From an uncultured Prochlorococcus sp. (lineage in GTDB: Bacteria; Cyanobacteriota; Cyanobacteriia; PCC-6307; Cyanobiaceae), in assembly GCA_902629395.1 (NCBI GenBank), contig CACOQT010000004.1, positions 1-64,000 of the forward strand: DNA of 64,000 nucleotides, written 5' to 3'. Positions 54,994 to 64,000 of the stretch are shown piece by piece (positions within the stretch are counted from its first letter, which is position 1; every line of letters begins with the position of its first letter). The notes under the pieces are model-generated. The model was not told where the DNA came from. It searched no databases and was given only the letters and a program-made list of their open reading frames with translations. The position numbers and the translations under genes are program-made.

Positions 54994-56880
54994 TTAGCCG
55001 AAATTAAATTTATTTTTTATTTTATCTGCCATCATTTCTGGGGTTAAGCCAAGAGATTCTTTACTTTGCTGTGGAGAAGCGTGATCAACTAACTTATCAG
55101 GGATTCCTATTCTCAAAGTGGGAACAAAAATATCATTATCATTAAAAGATTCTACGATTGCTGATCCAAAACCTCCTAGTAAGGTTCCTTCCTCCATTGT
55201 TACCACTTTACCAATTCTTTTAGCGGCATTATGAATAGTTTCCTCATCTAAGGGTCTTATAAATCTTGCGTTAATAACAGTGCTTTTTACTCCAGATTCC
55301 TTTAATATTTCTGCTGTTTTAAGTGCAGGACAAACCATAGAACCGTATCCAATTATTAATAAATTGTCGCCCTCTTCTATTATTTCGGCTTTACCAATTT
55401 CTAAAGACTCCCAACCTTCTTCCATTAATGCTGCACCCTCTCCAGAACCTCTTGGTATTCTCAGAGCTGAAGGTCCATTATGGTTAATGCAAGTAACTAA
55501 CATCTGCTGTAATTCTGACTCATCTTTTGGAGCCATCACAGTGAAATTAGGGACACACCTTAAATAACTAATGTCATACTGTCCTTGATGAGTTGGACCG
55601 TCTGCCCCGACTATTCCAGCTCTATCCATTACAAAAGTTACTGGTAAATTTTGTATTCCAATATCGTGAATTAATTGATCATATGCTCTTTGTAAAAAAG
55701 TACTATAAATCGCAACTACAGGTTTCAACCCTTCGCAAGCCATCCCTCCAGCAAGCGTGACAGCATGTTGTTCAGCTATTCCAACATCTACATATTGATC
55801 AGGAATAGCTTTTTGTAAAAGGTTTAAAGCAGTTCCTTCAGCCATGGCAGCTGTAATGCCAATAATTTTGTTGTCTTGCTCGCAAAGTTTCACTAATGTT
55901 TGGCCAAAAACCTTACTAAAACTTGGAGGTTTAGGCGTTTTAGATGGAATGGATTTTCCAGTTGTTAAATCAAAAGCTGATTGTGCATGGTATCCAACCT
56001 GATCAGCCTCTGCATATGGATAACCTTTTCCTTTTGTTGTGACAACATGGACCATCACAGGTCCACCAACTTTATGAGCAGCATTAAATGTTCTAGTTAA
56101 TTCAGCTATATCATGTCCATCAACTGGACCCATATAGGTAAAACCCAATTCCTCAAAAACCGCCCCAACTTTGGGTACCGCCAATCGTCTAACACTCCCC
56201 GTAAGTGATTTAAATTCCTCTTGAATTGCATCTCCCATAAAAGGAAGATTTTTTACACTTTCTTGAACACTATCTGAAATAAATTGAACAGGTGGGCTAT
56301 GACGCATACGATTTAAATAGGTAGACAAGGCTCCTACAGGTGGAGAAATTGACATGTCATTGTCATTTAAAACAACCAAAAGTGGGGTTTTAGGCAGGTG
56401 TCCAGCATGATTTATAGCCTCCAAGGCCATTCCACCTGTCAAGGCACCATCACCTATGACTGCTACGCATTTGTAGTCCTCGCCTTTTCGATCTCTTGCA
56501 ATGGCCATTCCAAGGGCTGCAGAGATGGAAGTGCTGGCATGGCCTGCACCAAAATGATCAAATTTACTCTCTGTTCTTTTTAAATAACCAGCAACTCCTT
56601 TTTGCTGTCTCAATGAATCAAATCGCTCAAATCTTCCTGTAATTAACTTGTGAGGGTAGGCTTGATGTCCAACATCCCAAATAACTTTATCGACATCTAA
56701 ATCTAAAGTCTGATACAAGGCAATTGTTAACTCAACAACACCAAGACCTGGACCTAAGTGTCCTCCACTAGTAGAAACAACTTGAAGATGCCTTTCTCTA
56801 ATTTGGCAAGCAACATCTTCCAGTTCACTAATGGTCAAACCATGAAGTTCATTTGGATGACTTAACTGGCTCAGACGCAT
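54994..56880 (-). CDS. dxs: 1-deoxy-D-xylulose-5-phosphate synthase
   Basis: A 628-residue thiamine-diphosphate enzyme that starts the MEP isoprenoid pathway. The [18 protein letters not shown] run near residue 142 is the ThDP-binding motif, and [19 protein letters not shown] and [19 protein letters not shown] near 360-435 mark the pyrimidine domain. The C-terminal transketolase domain is complete. Convergent with psaK, divergent from ilvA. Its product feeds carotenoids and the phytyl tail of chlorophyll. Confidence 0.97.
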   Translation of the reverse strand: MRLSQLSHPNELHGLTISELEDVACQIRERHLQVVSTSGGHLGPGLGVVELTIALYQTLDLDVDKVIWDVGHQAYPHKLITGRFERFDSLRQQKGVAGYLKRTESKFDHFGAGHASTSISAALGMAIARDRKGEDYKCVAVIGDGALTGGMALEAINHAGHLPKTPLLVVLNDNDMSISPPVGALSTYLNRMRHSPPVQFISDSVQESVKNLPFMGDAIQEEFKSLTGSVRRLAVPKVGAVFEELGFTYMGPVDGHDIAELTRTFNAAHKVGGPVMVHVVTTKGKGYPYAEADQVGYHAQSAFDLTTGKSIPSKTPKPPSFSKVFGQTLVKLCEQDNKIIGITAAMAEGTALNLLQKAIPDQYVDVGIAEQHAVTLAGGMACEGLKPVVAIYSTFLQRAYDQLIHDIGIQNLPVTFVMDRAGIVGADGPTHQGQYDISYLRCVPNFTVMAPKDESELQQMLVTCINHNGPSALRIPRGSGEGAALMEEGWESLEIGKAEIIEEGDNLLIIGYGSMVCPALKTAEILKESGVKSTVINARFIRPLDEETIHNAAKRIGKVVTMEEGTLLGGFGSAIVESFNDNDIFVPTLRIGIPDKLVDHASPQQSKESLGLTPEMMADKIKNKFNFG

Positions 56881-56999
56881 ATAACTCTGAGGTTTAGTTT
56901 CTCTAATCTACGAGGTCTACCCTACATTTTGATAAAAATCGCACAAGAACAAATGGAATGTAGAAAACTTATAAACTCAAAATCGGTGAAAGACTAGAT

Positions 57000-58544
57000 A
57001 TGGAGGACTATCTTCAGAAAATACTGAGAGCACGCGTTTATGACGTTGCTGAAGAAACCCCATTGGAAAAGGCCAAAAATTTAAGCAAAAAATACAAAAA
57101 TAATATCTGGTTTAAAAGAGAAGACCTTCAACCTGTTTTTTCTTTCAAGCTTAGAGGTGCTTTTAACCGCATGTCTCAGCTAACTAAGGAAGAACTTTCC
57201 AAAGGAGTAATTGCATCGAGTGCTGGCAACCATGCACAGGGAGTTGCTTTAAGTGCTTCTTTCCTGAAGTGTAGGTCAGTCATTGTGATGCCTCTAACAA
57301 CTCCCATAATGAAAGTAAGAGCTGTCGAGTCGCACAAGGCAGAAGTTATCCTTTTTGGCGAGACATATGATGAATGCTACGAAAAAGCACTTGAGATATC
57401 AAAAGAAGAAAATCTGACTTTCATACATCCATTTGATGATCCAGAAGTGATAGCAGGACAGGGAACTATAGGCCTTGAGATACTTAGACAATCTCACAAA
57501 CAACCTGACGCTATTTATATTGCGGTAGGTGGGGGAGGGTTAATCGCTGGAGTAAGTGCATATGTAAAAGCAATTTGGCCAAATACAAAGATTATTGGTG
57601 TTGAACCTGAGGATGCTTGTGCTATGACACGATCTATAAAAGCTAATAAGCCAGTAGAGCTTGAGAGTGTTGGACTTTTTGCTGACGGCGTTGCAGTTAG
57701 AAAGGTAGGAGAAAATACTTTTTCTATCTGCAAGAAAAATGTTGACGAGATGGTTACTGTTAATACAGACGAAATTTGTGCAGCTATAAAGGATGTTTTC
57801 GAGGATACTCGGTCAATACTTGAACCGGCAGGTGCATTATCTGTTGCTGGTTTAAAAAAACATGTCGTAAATAATCATTTAATAGATAAAAATTTAGTTG
57901 CAATAGCTTGTGGAGCAAACATGAATTTTGAAAGGCTTAGATTTGTAGCGGAGAGAGCTGAACTAGGAGAAGAAAAAGAGGCAATGATTGCAGTCGGAAT
58001 ACCGGAAAAAGCCGGAAGTTTAAAACATCTATGCCGAACACTTGGCTCAAGAAGTTTGACTGAATTTAGTTATCGAATGTCAGAAGGTAAAAAAGCTCAA
58101 ATATTTATGGGTGTGGAGGTATCTAATATTAAAGATAGGGAATTATTAATCAGTGAAATCAAGAAAGAAGGCTTTGATTGTAATGATTTAAGCAATGATG
58201 AATTATCAAAGGTTCATTTAAGACATATGGTTGGAGGCAGGCTGCCAAGATCAATAGATGAAATATCCACAGGTAAATTTAAAGAATTACTTTATAGATT
58301 TGAATTTCCAGAGAGACCTGGAGCGTTAATGAGATTTGTGAACTCGATGAGACCAGAATGGACAATAAGTATTTTCCATTATCGAAACCATGGTGCTGAT
58401 ACTGGAAGAATTGTAATAGGTGTGCTAGTAAACGACTCAGATATTCCGGCTTGGAATGAATTTGTAAAAAAAATAGGTTATAAAAATTGGAAAGAGACAG
58501 ATAATCCAGCTTATAAATTATTTTTAGGTGCAGATTTCAATTAG
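57000..58544 (+). CDS. ilvA: threonine ammonia-lyase, biosynthetic
   Basis: A 514-residue PLP enzyme making 2-oxobutanoate for isoleucine. The PLP lysine is in FSFKLRGAFNRM near residue 53, SSAGNHAQGVALSA near 80, and VGGGGLIAGVSAY near 180. The C-terminal 170 residues contain two ACT-like regulatory domains, the allosteric form that is inhibited by isoleucine. It is followed by scpB and yggT with short gaps. Confidence 0.96.
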   Translation: MEDYLQKILRARVYDVAEETPLEKAKNLSKKYKNNIWFKREDLQPVFSFKLRGAFNRMSQLTKEELSKGVIASSAGNHAQGVALSASFLKCRSVIVMPLTTPIMKVRAVESHKAEVILFGETYDECYEKALEISKEENLTFIHPFDDPEVIAGQGTIGLEILRQSHKQPDAIYIAVGGGGLIAGVSAYVKAIWPNTKIIGVEPEDACAMTRSIKANKPVELESVGLFADGVAVRKVGENTFSICKKNVDEMVTVNTDEICAAIKDVFEDTRSILEPAGALSVAGLKKHVVNNHLIDKNLVAIACGANMNFERLRFVAERAELGEEKEAMIAVGIPEKAGSLKHLCRTLGSRSLTEFSYRMSEGKKAQIFMGVEVSNIKDRELLISEIKKEGFDCNDLSNDELSKVHLRHMVGGRLPRSIDEISTGKFKELLYRFEFPERPGALMRFVNSMRPEWTISIFHYRNHGADTGRIVIGVLVNDSDIPAWNEFVKKIGYKNWKETDNPAYKLFLGADFN

Positions 58545-58592
58545 ACGCGGTAATTTTGATTAACTAGAAAAATAATTTTTATTTTCAATGTT

Positions 58593-59099
58593 ATGAGCGA
58601 AAACATACAGATTTCATTGCCAGCTAGGGTTGAAGCAATCCTCTATCTCAAAGGAAGACCAACATCATCTAAAGAGATGGCTGAATTGCTAGAGAAAGAT
58701 ATTGTTGAAGTAGAAAAAGCACTTTGGGAGCTCAAGGCAGGTTATGCTCAGCGGGATACTGCTCTAGAGATAAAGGAAAGTGAAAATTATTACAGCTTGG
58801 AATTAAGACAGGGACTTGGAGAGTTAGTTCAGGACCTTCTCCCAGCAGATTTGTCGATCGCAACACTAAGGACCTTAGCCACTGTTGCACTTAAGAAAAA
58901 AATACTCCAATCGGAACTAGTTGATCTAAGAGGATCTGGAGCATACGATCACATCAAAGAACTTGTGGATAAAAACTTTGTAGAGAGAAGAAGACAAAAA
59001 GATGGGCGATCATTCTGGTTAACTCTTTCTGAAAAATTTCATCAAACATTTACTGTATTGCCAGAACCTGACCAAGCAGAAGACAGAAATGCGGCATAA
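58593..59099 (+). CDS. scpB: segregation and condensation protein B
   Basis: A 168-residue ScpB, a kleisin-associated winged-helix protein that works with SMC-ScpA in chromosome segregation. The N-terminal RVEAILYLKGRPTSSKEMAE and the second winged helix around LRTLATVALKKKILQSELVD and GSGAYDHIKELVDKNFVERR are diagnostic. The usual consensus GRPxxLYGTT is here the more degenerate DGRSFWLTLSE. ScpA is not adjacent. Confidence 0.9.
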   Translation: MSENIQISLPARVEAILYLKGRPTSSKEMAELLEKDIVEVEKALWELKAGYAQRDTALEIKESENYYSLELRQGLGELVQDLLPADLSIATLRTLATVALKKKILQSELVDLRGSGAYDHIKELVDKNFVERRRQKDGRSFWLTLSEKFHQTFTVLPEPDQAEDRNAA

Positions 59100-59115
59100 T
59101 ATATAAAAAAATTAA

Positions 59116-59424
59116 ATGCTAATGGGTTACGAAATCATTCCAACAATTCTGATTGTACTTCTAAAAACACTGGGAATTTACTCGACAATATTGATCATTA
59201 GGGTCCTACTGACATGGTTCCCAAATCTTGATATGAGCAATCCAATACTTACAAATTTATGTGCCATTACCGACCCATACTTAAATTTTTTCAGAGGAAT
59301 AATACCTCCATTAGGTGGTTTAGATTTATCACCAATTTTAGCATTTGTAGTTATCAGAGTTGTTCAGGGGATTTTGGGTAATGCTGCAGCACTAGCAATG
59401 GGTGGATACCAATTATATGGTTAA
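59116..59424 (+). CDS. YggT family membrane protein
   Basis: A 102-residue YggT/Ycf19-like protein with two membrane helices. The conserved middle LLTWFPNLDMSNPILTNLCA followed by DPYLNFFRGIIPPLGGLDLS is the family hallmark. In cyanobacteria and plastids relatives help organise nucleoids or thylakoid complexes, but the role here is not established. It follows scpB by 16 bases. Confidence 0.88.
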   Translation: MLMGYEIIPTILIVLLKTLGIYSTILIIRVLLTWFPNLDMSNPILTNLCAITDPYLNFFRGIIPPLGGLDLSPILAFVVIRVVQGILGNAAALAMGGYQLYG

Positions 59425-59432
59425 TTTGAAAA

Positions 59433-59762
59433 TTAACGATTATCCCCTTCACCTTGAATCTTTCCTCTATTTTTTCTGCTTTTTAGCTTTTGCAAATTAG
59501 CGTTTGCTACCTCGTCTAATTCATATCCCAATTCACTAGACAGTTGTGATATGTACCATAGAACATCTCCCAGCTCAAATTTAATTGCTTCTTTACTCTC
59601 CTCATCAAACTGACCACGTTTATCTCTAATTATTTTTTTTACTTTGTCAGCTACCTCACCTGCTTCGCCAACAAGACCTAGGGTTGGATAAATAGTATTG
59701 TTTCCTACCTCTGGATAAAGAGCTGTCTTACGAGATTCCCTTTGATAGTAATTTAAATCCAT
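59433..59762 (-). CDS. MazG-like nucleotide pyrophosphohydrolase
   Basis: About 109 residues of the all-alpha NTP pyrophosphohydrolase fold. Metal-binding motifs are LGLVGEAGEVADKVKK and KFELGDVLWYISQLS (the E-x-x-E ... E-x-x-D pattern). I chose ATG 59762 (MDLNYYQRESRK); an upstream in-frame ATG at 59804 adds 14 residues with no family match. The stop lies in a palindrome shared with the yggT stop (59420-59437). Role: hydrolysis of non-canonical nucleotides, by family. Confidence 0.85.
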   Translation of the reverse strand: MDLNYYQRESRKTALYPEVGNNTIYPTLGLVGEAGEVADKVKKIIRDKRGQFDEESKEAIKFELGDVLWYISQLSSELGYELDEVANANLQKLKSRKNRGKIQGEGDNR

Positions 59763-59840
59763 GTTTATTTTATTGAAAAAGCAAAGTTGACAAATAAAAC
59801 ACAATTAGATGTTAGTTTTTTGTTATCACCAGTCTCATAA

Positions 59841-61298
59841 ATGACAATACTCGATCTGGCAAGAAGGACCAAAATCGTAGCTACAATAGGGCCCGCTACA
59901 GAAAGTGCGGGTCAAATAACAAAGTTGGTAGAGGCTGGTGCAACAACCTTCCGTCTAAATTTTAGTCATGGAGACCATGATGAACATGCTCAAAGAATAA
60001 AAACAATCAGACAAGTTTCGAACAACCTAGGTATTCACATAGGAATACTCCAAGACCTTCAAGGTCCTAAGATAAGACTGGGTAAGTTCAAAAATGGCCC
60101 TGTTAATGTAAAAAACGGAGACAAATTTGTTCTTACATCAAAAAATATAGATTGCAATAATAAACAAGCAAATGTCACCTATGACAAATTAGCTGAAGAA
60201 GTAAATGTTGGAAATCGAATTCTTCTTGACGACGGTAGGGTAGAAATGAAAGTTCAAGAAGTAGATTTAAAAGAACAAAGATTAATATGTTCAATTACTG
60301 TTGGCGGAGTTCTTTCAAACAATAAAGGCGTTAATTTTCCTGACGTTCAACTATCAATAAGGGCGTTAACTGAAAAAGATAAGAAAGATCTTGAATTTGG
60401 ACTTAATCAAGGGGTTGATTGGGTAGCACTAAGTTTTGTAAGGAATCCCTCAGACTTAATCGAAATAAAAGATTTAATAAGAAATCATGGCTATGACACC
60501 CCTGTGGTAGCAAAGATAGAAAAATTTGAAGCCATCGATCAAATAGATTCTGTTTTAAAACTATGTGATGGAGTCATGGTGGCAAGAGGAGATCTCGGTG
60601 TAGAGATGCCTGCAGAGGAAGTTCCCCTATTACAAAAACAACTAATAAAAAAAGCTAACAGCCTCGGTATACCCATAATTACCGCCACTCAGATGCTTGA
60701 CTCAATGGCTTCCAGCCCAAGGCCCACTAGAGCTGAGGTGAGTGATGTTGCAAATGCGATACTCGATGGTACCGATGCTGTAATGCTCTCAAATGAGACG
60801 GCAGTAGGAGATTATCCAATAGAGGCAGTAGCAACTATGGCTACTATTGCGAAAAGAATCGAGAGAGATTATCCACAAAAAGCCCTAGAAAGTCATCTTC
60901 CAAGCACTATTCCAAATGCAATAAGTGCTGCTGTAAGTAGTATTGCAAGACAAATAAATGCGGCGGCTATTATACCCCTGACCAAAAGCGGTGCGACTGC
61001 AAAAAACGTAAGCAAATTCAGGCCTGCCACTCCAGTATTAGCAGTAACGAATGAAAAATCTGTCGCAAGCACACTTCAACTTGTTTGGGGAGTGACGCCT
61101 CTTCTTATCGAGAATCAAACAAGCACTTCAAAAACTTTTGATGATGCCATGTCCATGGCAAAAAAAATGAAGATCTTAAAAAAAGGTGATTTAGTAGTAG
61201 AAACAGCGGGGACATTATCAGGTGTAAGCGGATCTACAGACTTGGTAAAGGTTGGAATAGTTAGTTCAGAAGATGAAAATGAATCTGTATTTATCTGA
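59841..61298 (+). CDS. pyk: pyruvate kinase
   Basis: A 485-residue pyruvate kinase making ATP and pyruvate from phosphoenolpyruvate. The barrel motifs are TKIVATIGPATES at the start, RLNFSHGDH near residue 38, and the catalytic VVAKIEKFEAI and MVARGDLGVEMP. PIITATQMLDSMASSPRPTR is the conserved loop. The C-terminal regulatory domain is present and ends with a tail of about 15 residues that lacks the PEP-utiliser extension of some cyanobacterial forms. Six bases before the next gene. Confidence 0.97.
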   Translation: MTILDLARRTKIVATIGPATESAGQITKLVEAGATTFRLNFSHGDHDEHAQRIKTIRQVSNNLGIHIGILQDLQGPKIRLGKFKNGPVNVKNGDKFVLTSKNIDCNNKQANVTYDKLAEEVNVGNRILLDDGRVEMKVQEVDLKEQRLICSITVGGVLSNNKGVNFPDVQLSIRALTEKDKKDLEFGLNQGVDWVALSFVRNPSDLIEIKDLIRNHGYDTPVVAKIEKFEAIDQIDSVLKLCDGVMVARGDLGVEMPAEEVPLLQKQLIKKANSLGIPIITATQMLDSMASSPRPTRAEVSDVANAILDGTDAVMLSNETAVGDYPIEAVATMATIAKRIERDYPQKALESHLPSTIPNAISAAVSSIARQINAAAIIPLTKSGATAKNVSKFRPATPVLAVTNEKSVASTLQLVWGVTPLLIENQTSTSKTFDDAMSMAKKMKILKKGDLVVETAGTLSGVSGSTDLVKVGIVSSEDENESVFI

Positions 61299-61304
61299 TT
61301 TGAT

Positions 61305-62534
61305 ATGAAAACAAAACTCCCGCTAACTGAAACCTATGGAATGGCAATAAAGAATCTCAAGTCAAATAAGTTTAGAAGTTTGTTAACAATGCTTGGGATC
61401 GTTATTGGAAATGCCTCTGTGATCACACTTGTGGGTGTAGGAAGAGGTGCACAAAATCTTGCAGAAAACCAATTAAGCAACCTTGGTGCAAATGTTTTAT
61501 TTGTTGTCCCAGGGAATAATGACACAAGAAGAAGAGGTGTAGCTTTTCCAAAAAACCTTGTACTGAAAGATGCAATAGCGATAGAAGAACAAGTTCCAAC
61601 TGTTAAAAGAGTAGCCCCACAAATTTCATCAAATGAAGTTATTCAAACAGGGTCTAAAAGTACTAGTAGTTCTATTTCGGGAGTTACTAGTGATTTCTTA
61701 ATTGTTAGAAGCTTTGAAATTGCCAAAGGTCGTTTTATCAATGATCAAGATACTAAAGGGGCTAAGAATGTAGTCGTAATAGGTCCAGATCTTGAAGAAA
61801 AGTTGTTCAATGAAAGAGAGGGATTGGGAGAGCGAATAAGAATAAAAGATCAGTCTTTTGAAATCGTTGGAGTCATGAAACCCAAAGGTGCTGTATTTGG
61901 AAGTAATCAAGATGAGAACGCATACATACCTCTCTCAACTATGGTTAACAGAATTACAGGTAAAGATCCAAATTATGGGACAAGTCTCAGTTTCATAAGT
62001 GTTGAGGCAATAAATGAGAAATCAACGACCGCTGCTAAATTTCAAATAACAAACTTATTGAGACAAAGACATAAAATAATTAGAGACGATGATTTTGCAG
62101 TTAGATCCCAGAAAGATGCTTTACAGATAGTGTCAACTATTACTGGAGGATTAACATTAATGTTAGCTGCAATAGGTGGCATATCTTTATTAGTTGGCGG
62201 AATAGGTATAATGAATATTATGTTGGTCTCAGTCAGCGAGAGAACAGAAGAAATAGGTCTTAGAAAAGCATTAGGAGCAAGAAGACTTGATATTTCAACA
62301 CAATTCCTAATTGAATCATTAATTCTTTCTACTTTGGGAGGAATAGCTGGTACCGGATTAGGTCTGACCACAATTAAATTTGTAGCTTTATTAACACCTT
62401 TACCTGCAACAATTGGTTATGGAACTGTATTAATCACGGTTATTATTTCAAGTACGATAGGTTTGACTTTTGGCGTTTTACCTGCAAAAAGAGCAGCTAA
62501 GCTCGATCCAATTACTGCTTTGAGGAGTTTATAG
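61305..62534 (+). CDS. MacB/FtsX-type ABC transporter permease
   Basis: A 409-residue permease with an N-terminal membrane helix, a periplasmic MacB core domain (residues about 50-260, ANVLFVVPGNNDTRRRG ...), and three C-terminal helices of the FtsX domain with the family run LLVGGIGIMNIMLVSVSERTEEIGLRKALG near 285-315. This fold moves substrates mechanically rather than by alternating access. No ATPase gene is adjacent, so its motor must be encoded elsewhere. It follows pyk by six bases. Confidence 0.92.
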   Translation: MKTKLPLTETYGMAIKNLKSNKFRSLLTMLGIVIGNASVITLVGVGRGAQNLAENQLSNLGANVLFVVPGNNDTRRRGVAFPKNLVLKDAIAIEEQVPTVKRVAPQISSNEVIQTGSKSTSSSISGVTSDFLIVRSFEIAKGRFINDQDTKGAKNVVVIGPDLEEKLFNEREGLGERIRIKDQSFEIVGVMKPKGAVFGSNQDENAYIPLSTMVNRITGKDPNYGTSLSFISVEAINEKSTTAAKFQITNLLRQRHKIIRDDDFAVRSQKDALQIVSTITGGLTLMLAAIGGISLLVGGIGIMNIMLVSVSERTEEIGLRKALGARRLDISTQFLIESLILSTLGGIAGTGLGLTTIKFVALLTPLPATIGYGTVLITVIISSTIGLTFGVLPAKRAAKLDPITALRSL

Positions 62535-62675
62535 TTGGTTTAGTAGAAAGAGAGCTATCAATTGCTTGAAAGTTTTAAAAATAAATTTTTTTTTATAATT
62601 TTCAAAAAAACAGGTAGAACCACCCAACAGAAAGGGGCCTGACACTATTAGAATCTTTCTAAAAATTTCAAACTT

Positions 62676-64000
62676 ATGAATAAGAAGTGGAAAGTTATAG
62701 CTCTATGGGTTCTTCCAATAACAATAGTGGTGTTACTCACTTGGCAAATTCTTGGTTCATCAACCAACACTCCAAGCTCCCAAGCATATACTTCTAACGT
62801 TAGTAATACGAGCAGAAACGCACCTGTTGGAAAAATTAGTTATGGAAGATTCCTAGATTACGTAAAAGCTGGGAGAGTCACTTCTGTGGATATTTACGAT
62901 GGAGGGAGAAATGCAATAGTCGAGTCTGTAGACCCTGAAATTGATAACAGAGTTCAACGCTTAAGAGTTGATCTTCCTGGATTAGCTCCAGAGTTAGTTT
63001 CATCACTCAAAGATGAGGGTATAAGTTTTGATATTCATCCACCCAGAACCGCTCCTGCTGGAATAGGAATACTTGGTAATCTCCTCTTTCCACTAATTTT
63101 AATTGGAGGATTAATCTTGCTTTCTAGAAGATCAAATTCAATGCCAGGAGGCCCTGGTCAAGCAATGCAGTTCGGTAAAACCAAGGCGAGATTTGCCATG
63201 GAAGCTGAAACAGGGGTCAAATTTGATGACGTTGCAGGGGTAAATGAAGCTAAACAAGATTTAGAGGAGGTAGTTACTTTCCTCAAACAACCTGAGAGAT
63301 TTACTTCTGTTGGGGCTCAAATTCCCAGAGGAGTTTTATTAGTTGGCCCCCCAGGAACAGGTAAGACTCTTCTAGCAAAGGCCATTGCTGGTGAAGCAGG
63401 TGTACCTTTCTTCTCTCTTTCAGGTTCAGAATTTGTAGAAATGTTCGTAGGAGTTGGAGCAAGTAGAGTTAGAGATTTGTTCAAAAGAGCTAAAGAAAAT
63501 AGTCCTTGTTTGATCTTTATCGATGAAATTGATGCCGTTGGAAGACAAAGAGGTGCTGGTATTGGTGGAGGTAACGATGAGAGAGAGCAAACACTTAACC
63601 AACTTTTAACAGAGATGGATGGATTTGAGGGCAATAGTGGAATCATCATTATTGCTGCCACCAATAGACCTGATGTTCTTGACTCAGCACTAATGAGACC
63701 GGGGAGATTTGATAGACAAGTTACTGTTGACGCACCAGACATCACAGGAAGATTGTCCATACTGAAAGTCCATTCAAGAAATAAAAAATTAGAAAAGGAT
63801 TTAACCTTGGAGAGTATTGCTAGACGAACTCCTGGTTTTACTGGTGCAGATCTTGCAAATTTATTAAATGAGGCAGCAATTTTAACTGCCCGGAGAAGAA
63901 AAGATCAAATAGGTCTCTCTGAAATTGATGATGCAGTTGATAGAATCATCGCTGGCATGGAAGGGCAACCTTTAGTTGACGGAAGAAGCAAAAGATTAAT
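62676..64000 (+). CDS. ftsH: membrane AAA+ metalloprotease FtsH (5' part)
   Basis: About 441 residues of FtsH run to the edge of the window, which cuts the gene. An N-terminal membrane helix (residues 6-24), a lumenal domain and a second helix (about 130-148) precede the AAA+ module: Walker A GPPGTGKT (residues about 226-233), Walker [10 protein letters not shown], and the SRH region [19 protein letters not shown]. The zinc HEXXH motif lies just past the end. In cyanobacteria such proteases repair photosystem II by degrading damaged D1; which paralog this is cannot be told. Confidence 0.95.
   Translation, partial: MNKKWKVIALWVLPITIVVLLTWQILGSSTNTPSSQAYTSNVSNTSRNAPVGKISYGRFLDYVKAGRVTSVDIYDGGRNAIVESVDPEIDNRVQRLRVDLPGLAPELVSSLKDEGISFDIHPPRTAPAGIGILGNLLFPLILIGGLILLSRRSNSMPGGPGQAMQFGKTKARFAMEAETGVKFDDVAGVNEAKQDLEEVVTFLKQPERFTSVGAQIPRGVLLVGPPGTGKTLLAKAIAGEAGVPFFSLSGSEFVEMFVGVGASRVRDLFKRAKENSPCLIFIDEIDAVGRQRGAGIGGGNDEREQTLNQLLTEMDGFEGNSGIIIIAATNRPDVLDSALMRPGRFDRQVTVDAPDITGRLSILKVHSRNKKLEKDLTLESIARRTPGFTGADLANLLNEAAILTARRRKDQIGLSEIDDAVDRIIAGMEGQPLVDGRSKRL

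Noticed and set aside
61334-63760. Minus-strand ORFs opposite the MacB-like permease and ftsH
   Set aside because: Shadow frames opposite strongly supported coding regions.
1-64000. CRISPR arrays, insertion sequences, prophage genes, defence systems
   Set aside because: No spaced direct repeats, transposase, integrase or phage structural motifs were found; the window is mostly core metabolism.

Overview
The window is a stretch of chromosome from a marine picocyanobacterium, most likely low-GC Prochlorococcus. Signs of this are the strongly AT-rich DNA, very short intergenic spacers with many 1-25 nt gene overlaps, photosystem I subunit PsaK, several protein families shared by cyanobacteria and plastids (a CCB-type cytochrome b6 heme-assembly factor, DUF1995, DUF2499, DUF3593, DUF3110), Ap4A phosphorylase and HisZ. 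The exact clade cannot be fixed from sequence alone. I see no insertion sequence, integrase, prophage, CRISPR array or clear pseudogene; almost everything is core housekeeping.

Layout. Positions 1-4,120 are a sparse, AT-rich accessory patch with a PNPOx-like flavoprotein, at least eight small proteins of 32-90 residues, and hairpin terminators. From 4,130 the core begins: trmL-cobU (minus), a cytochrome b6 assembly factor (plus), then rpmG-rpsR-RNB nuclease-metG-lptC (minus) and pheT (plus). A 670-nt convergent gap full of inverted repeats (12,534-13,206) separates pheT from a protein with a ribbon-helix-helix-like N-terminus and a C-terminal J domain. Next come an Ap4A phosphorylase and a second gap (15,466-15,966) with a GC-rich, probably structured RNA patch. 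16,238-25,809 holds metH, ilvE, cobN, a PHP phosphoesterase and an unexpected HemG-type protoporphyrinogen oxidase. 25,944-32,827 holds uvrC, a flavin reductase, coaD, dacB, DUF1995, a cysteine desulfurase and dapF. 32,962-41,423 holds leuS, pgi, purN, argC, ribBA and a cyclophilin. 41,501-45,795 is a murQ/DUF3110/dnaJ/dnaK minus-strand block, facing away from pstC-pstA-pstB. A tRNA-Ser(GGA) follows, then suhB, hisZ, htpG, and a run rpmB-prxQ-DUF2499-DUF3593-psaK. The window ends with dxs, ilvA-scpB-yggT, mazG-like, pyk-FtsX/MacB permease and the first two thirds of an ftsH gene.

How the genes work together. Cobalt insertion (CobN) and nucleotide-loop assembly (CobU) supply the cobamide cofactor that MetH needs, all within 20 kb, although they are not one operon. 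HemG would make protoporphyrin IX for heme and chlorophyll. The dnaK-dnaJ overlap, htpG, the RHH-J protein, cyclophilin and ftsH form a protein-quality-control theme. PstCAB imports phosphate, the limiting nutrient in many ocean waters.

Most interesting for follow-up: the RHH-J fusion, HemG in a cyanobacterium, the two unexplained structured intergenic regions, a 17-codon leader ORF with a strong ribosome-binding site ending one base before psaK, and the microprotein cluster at the left end.
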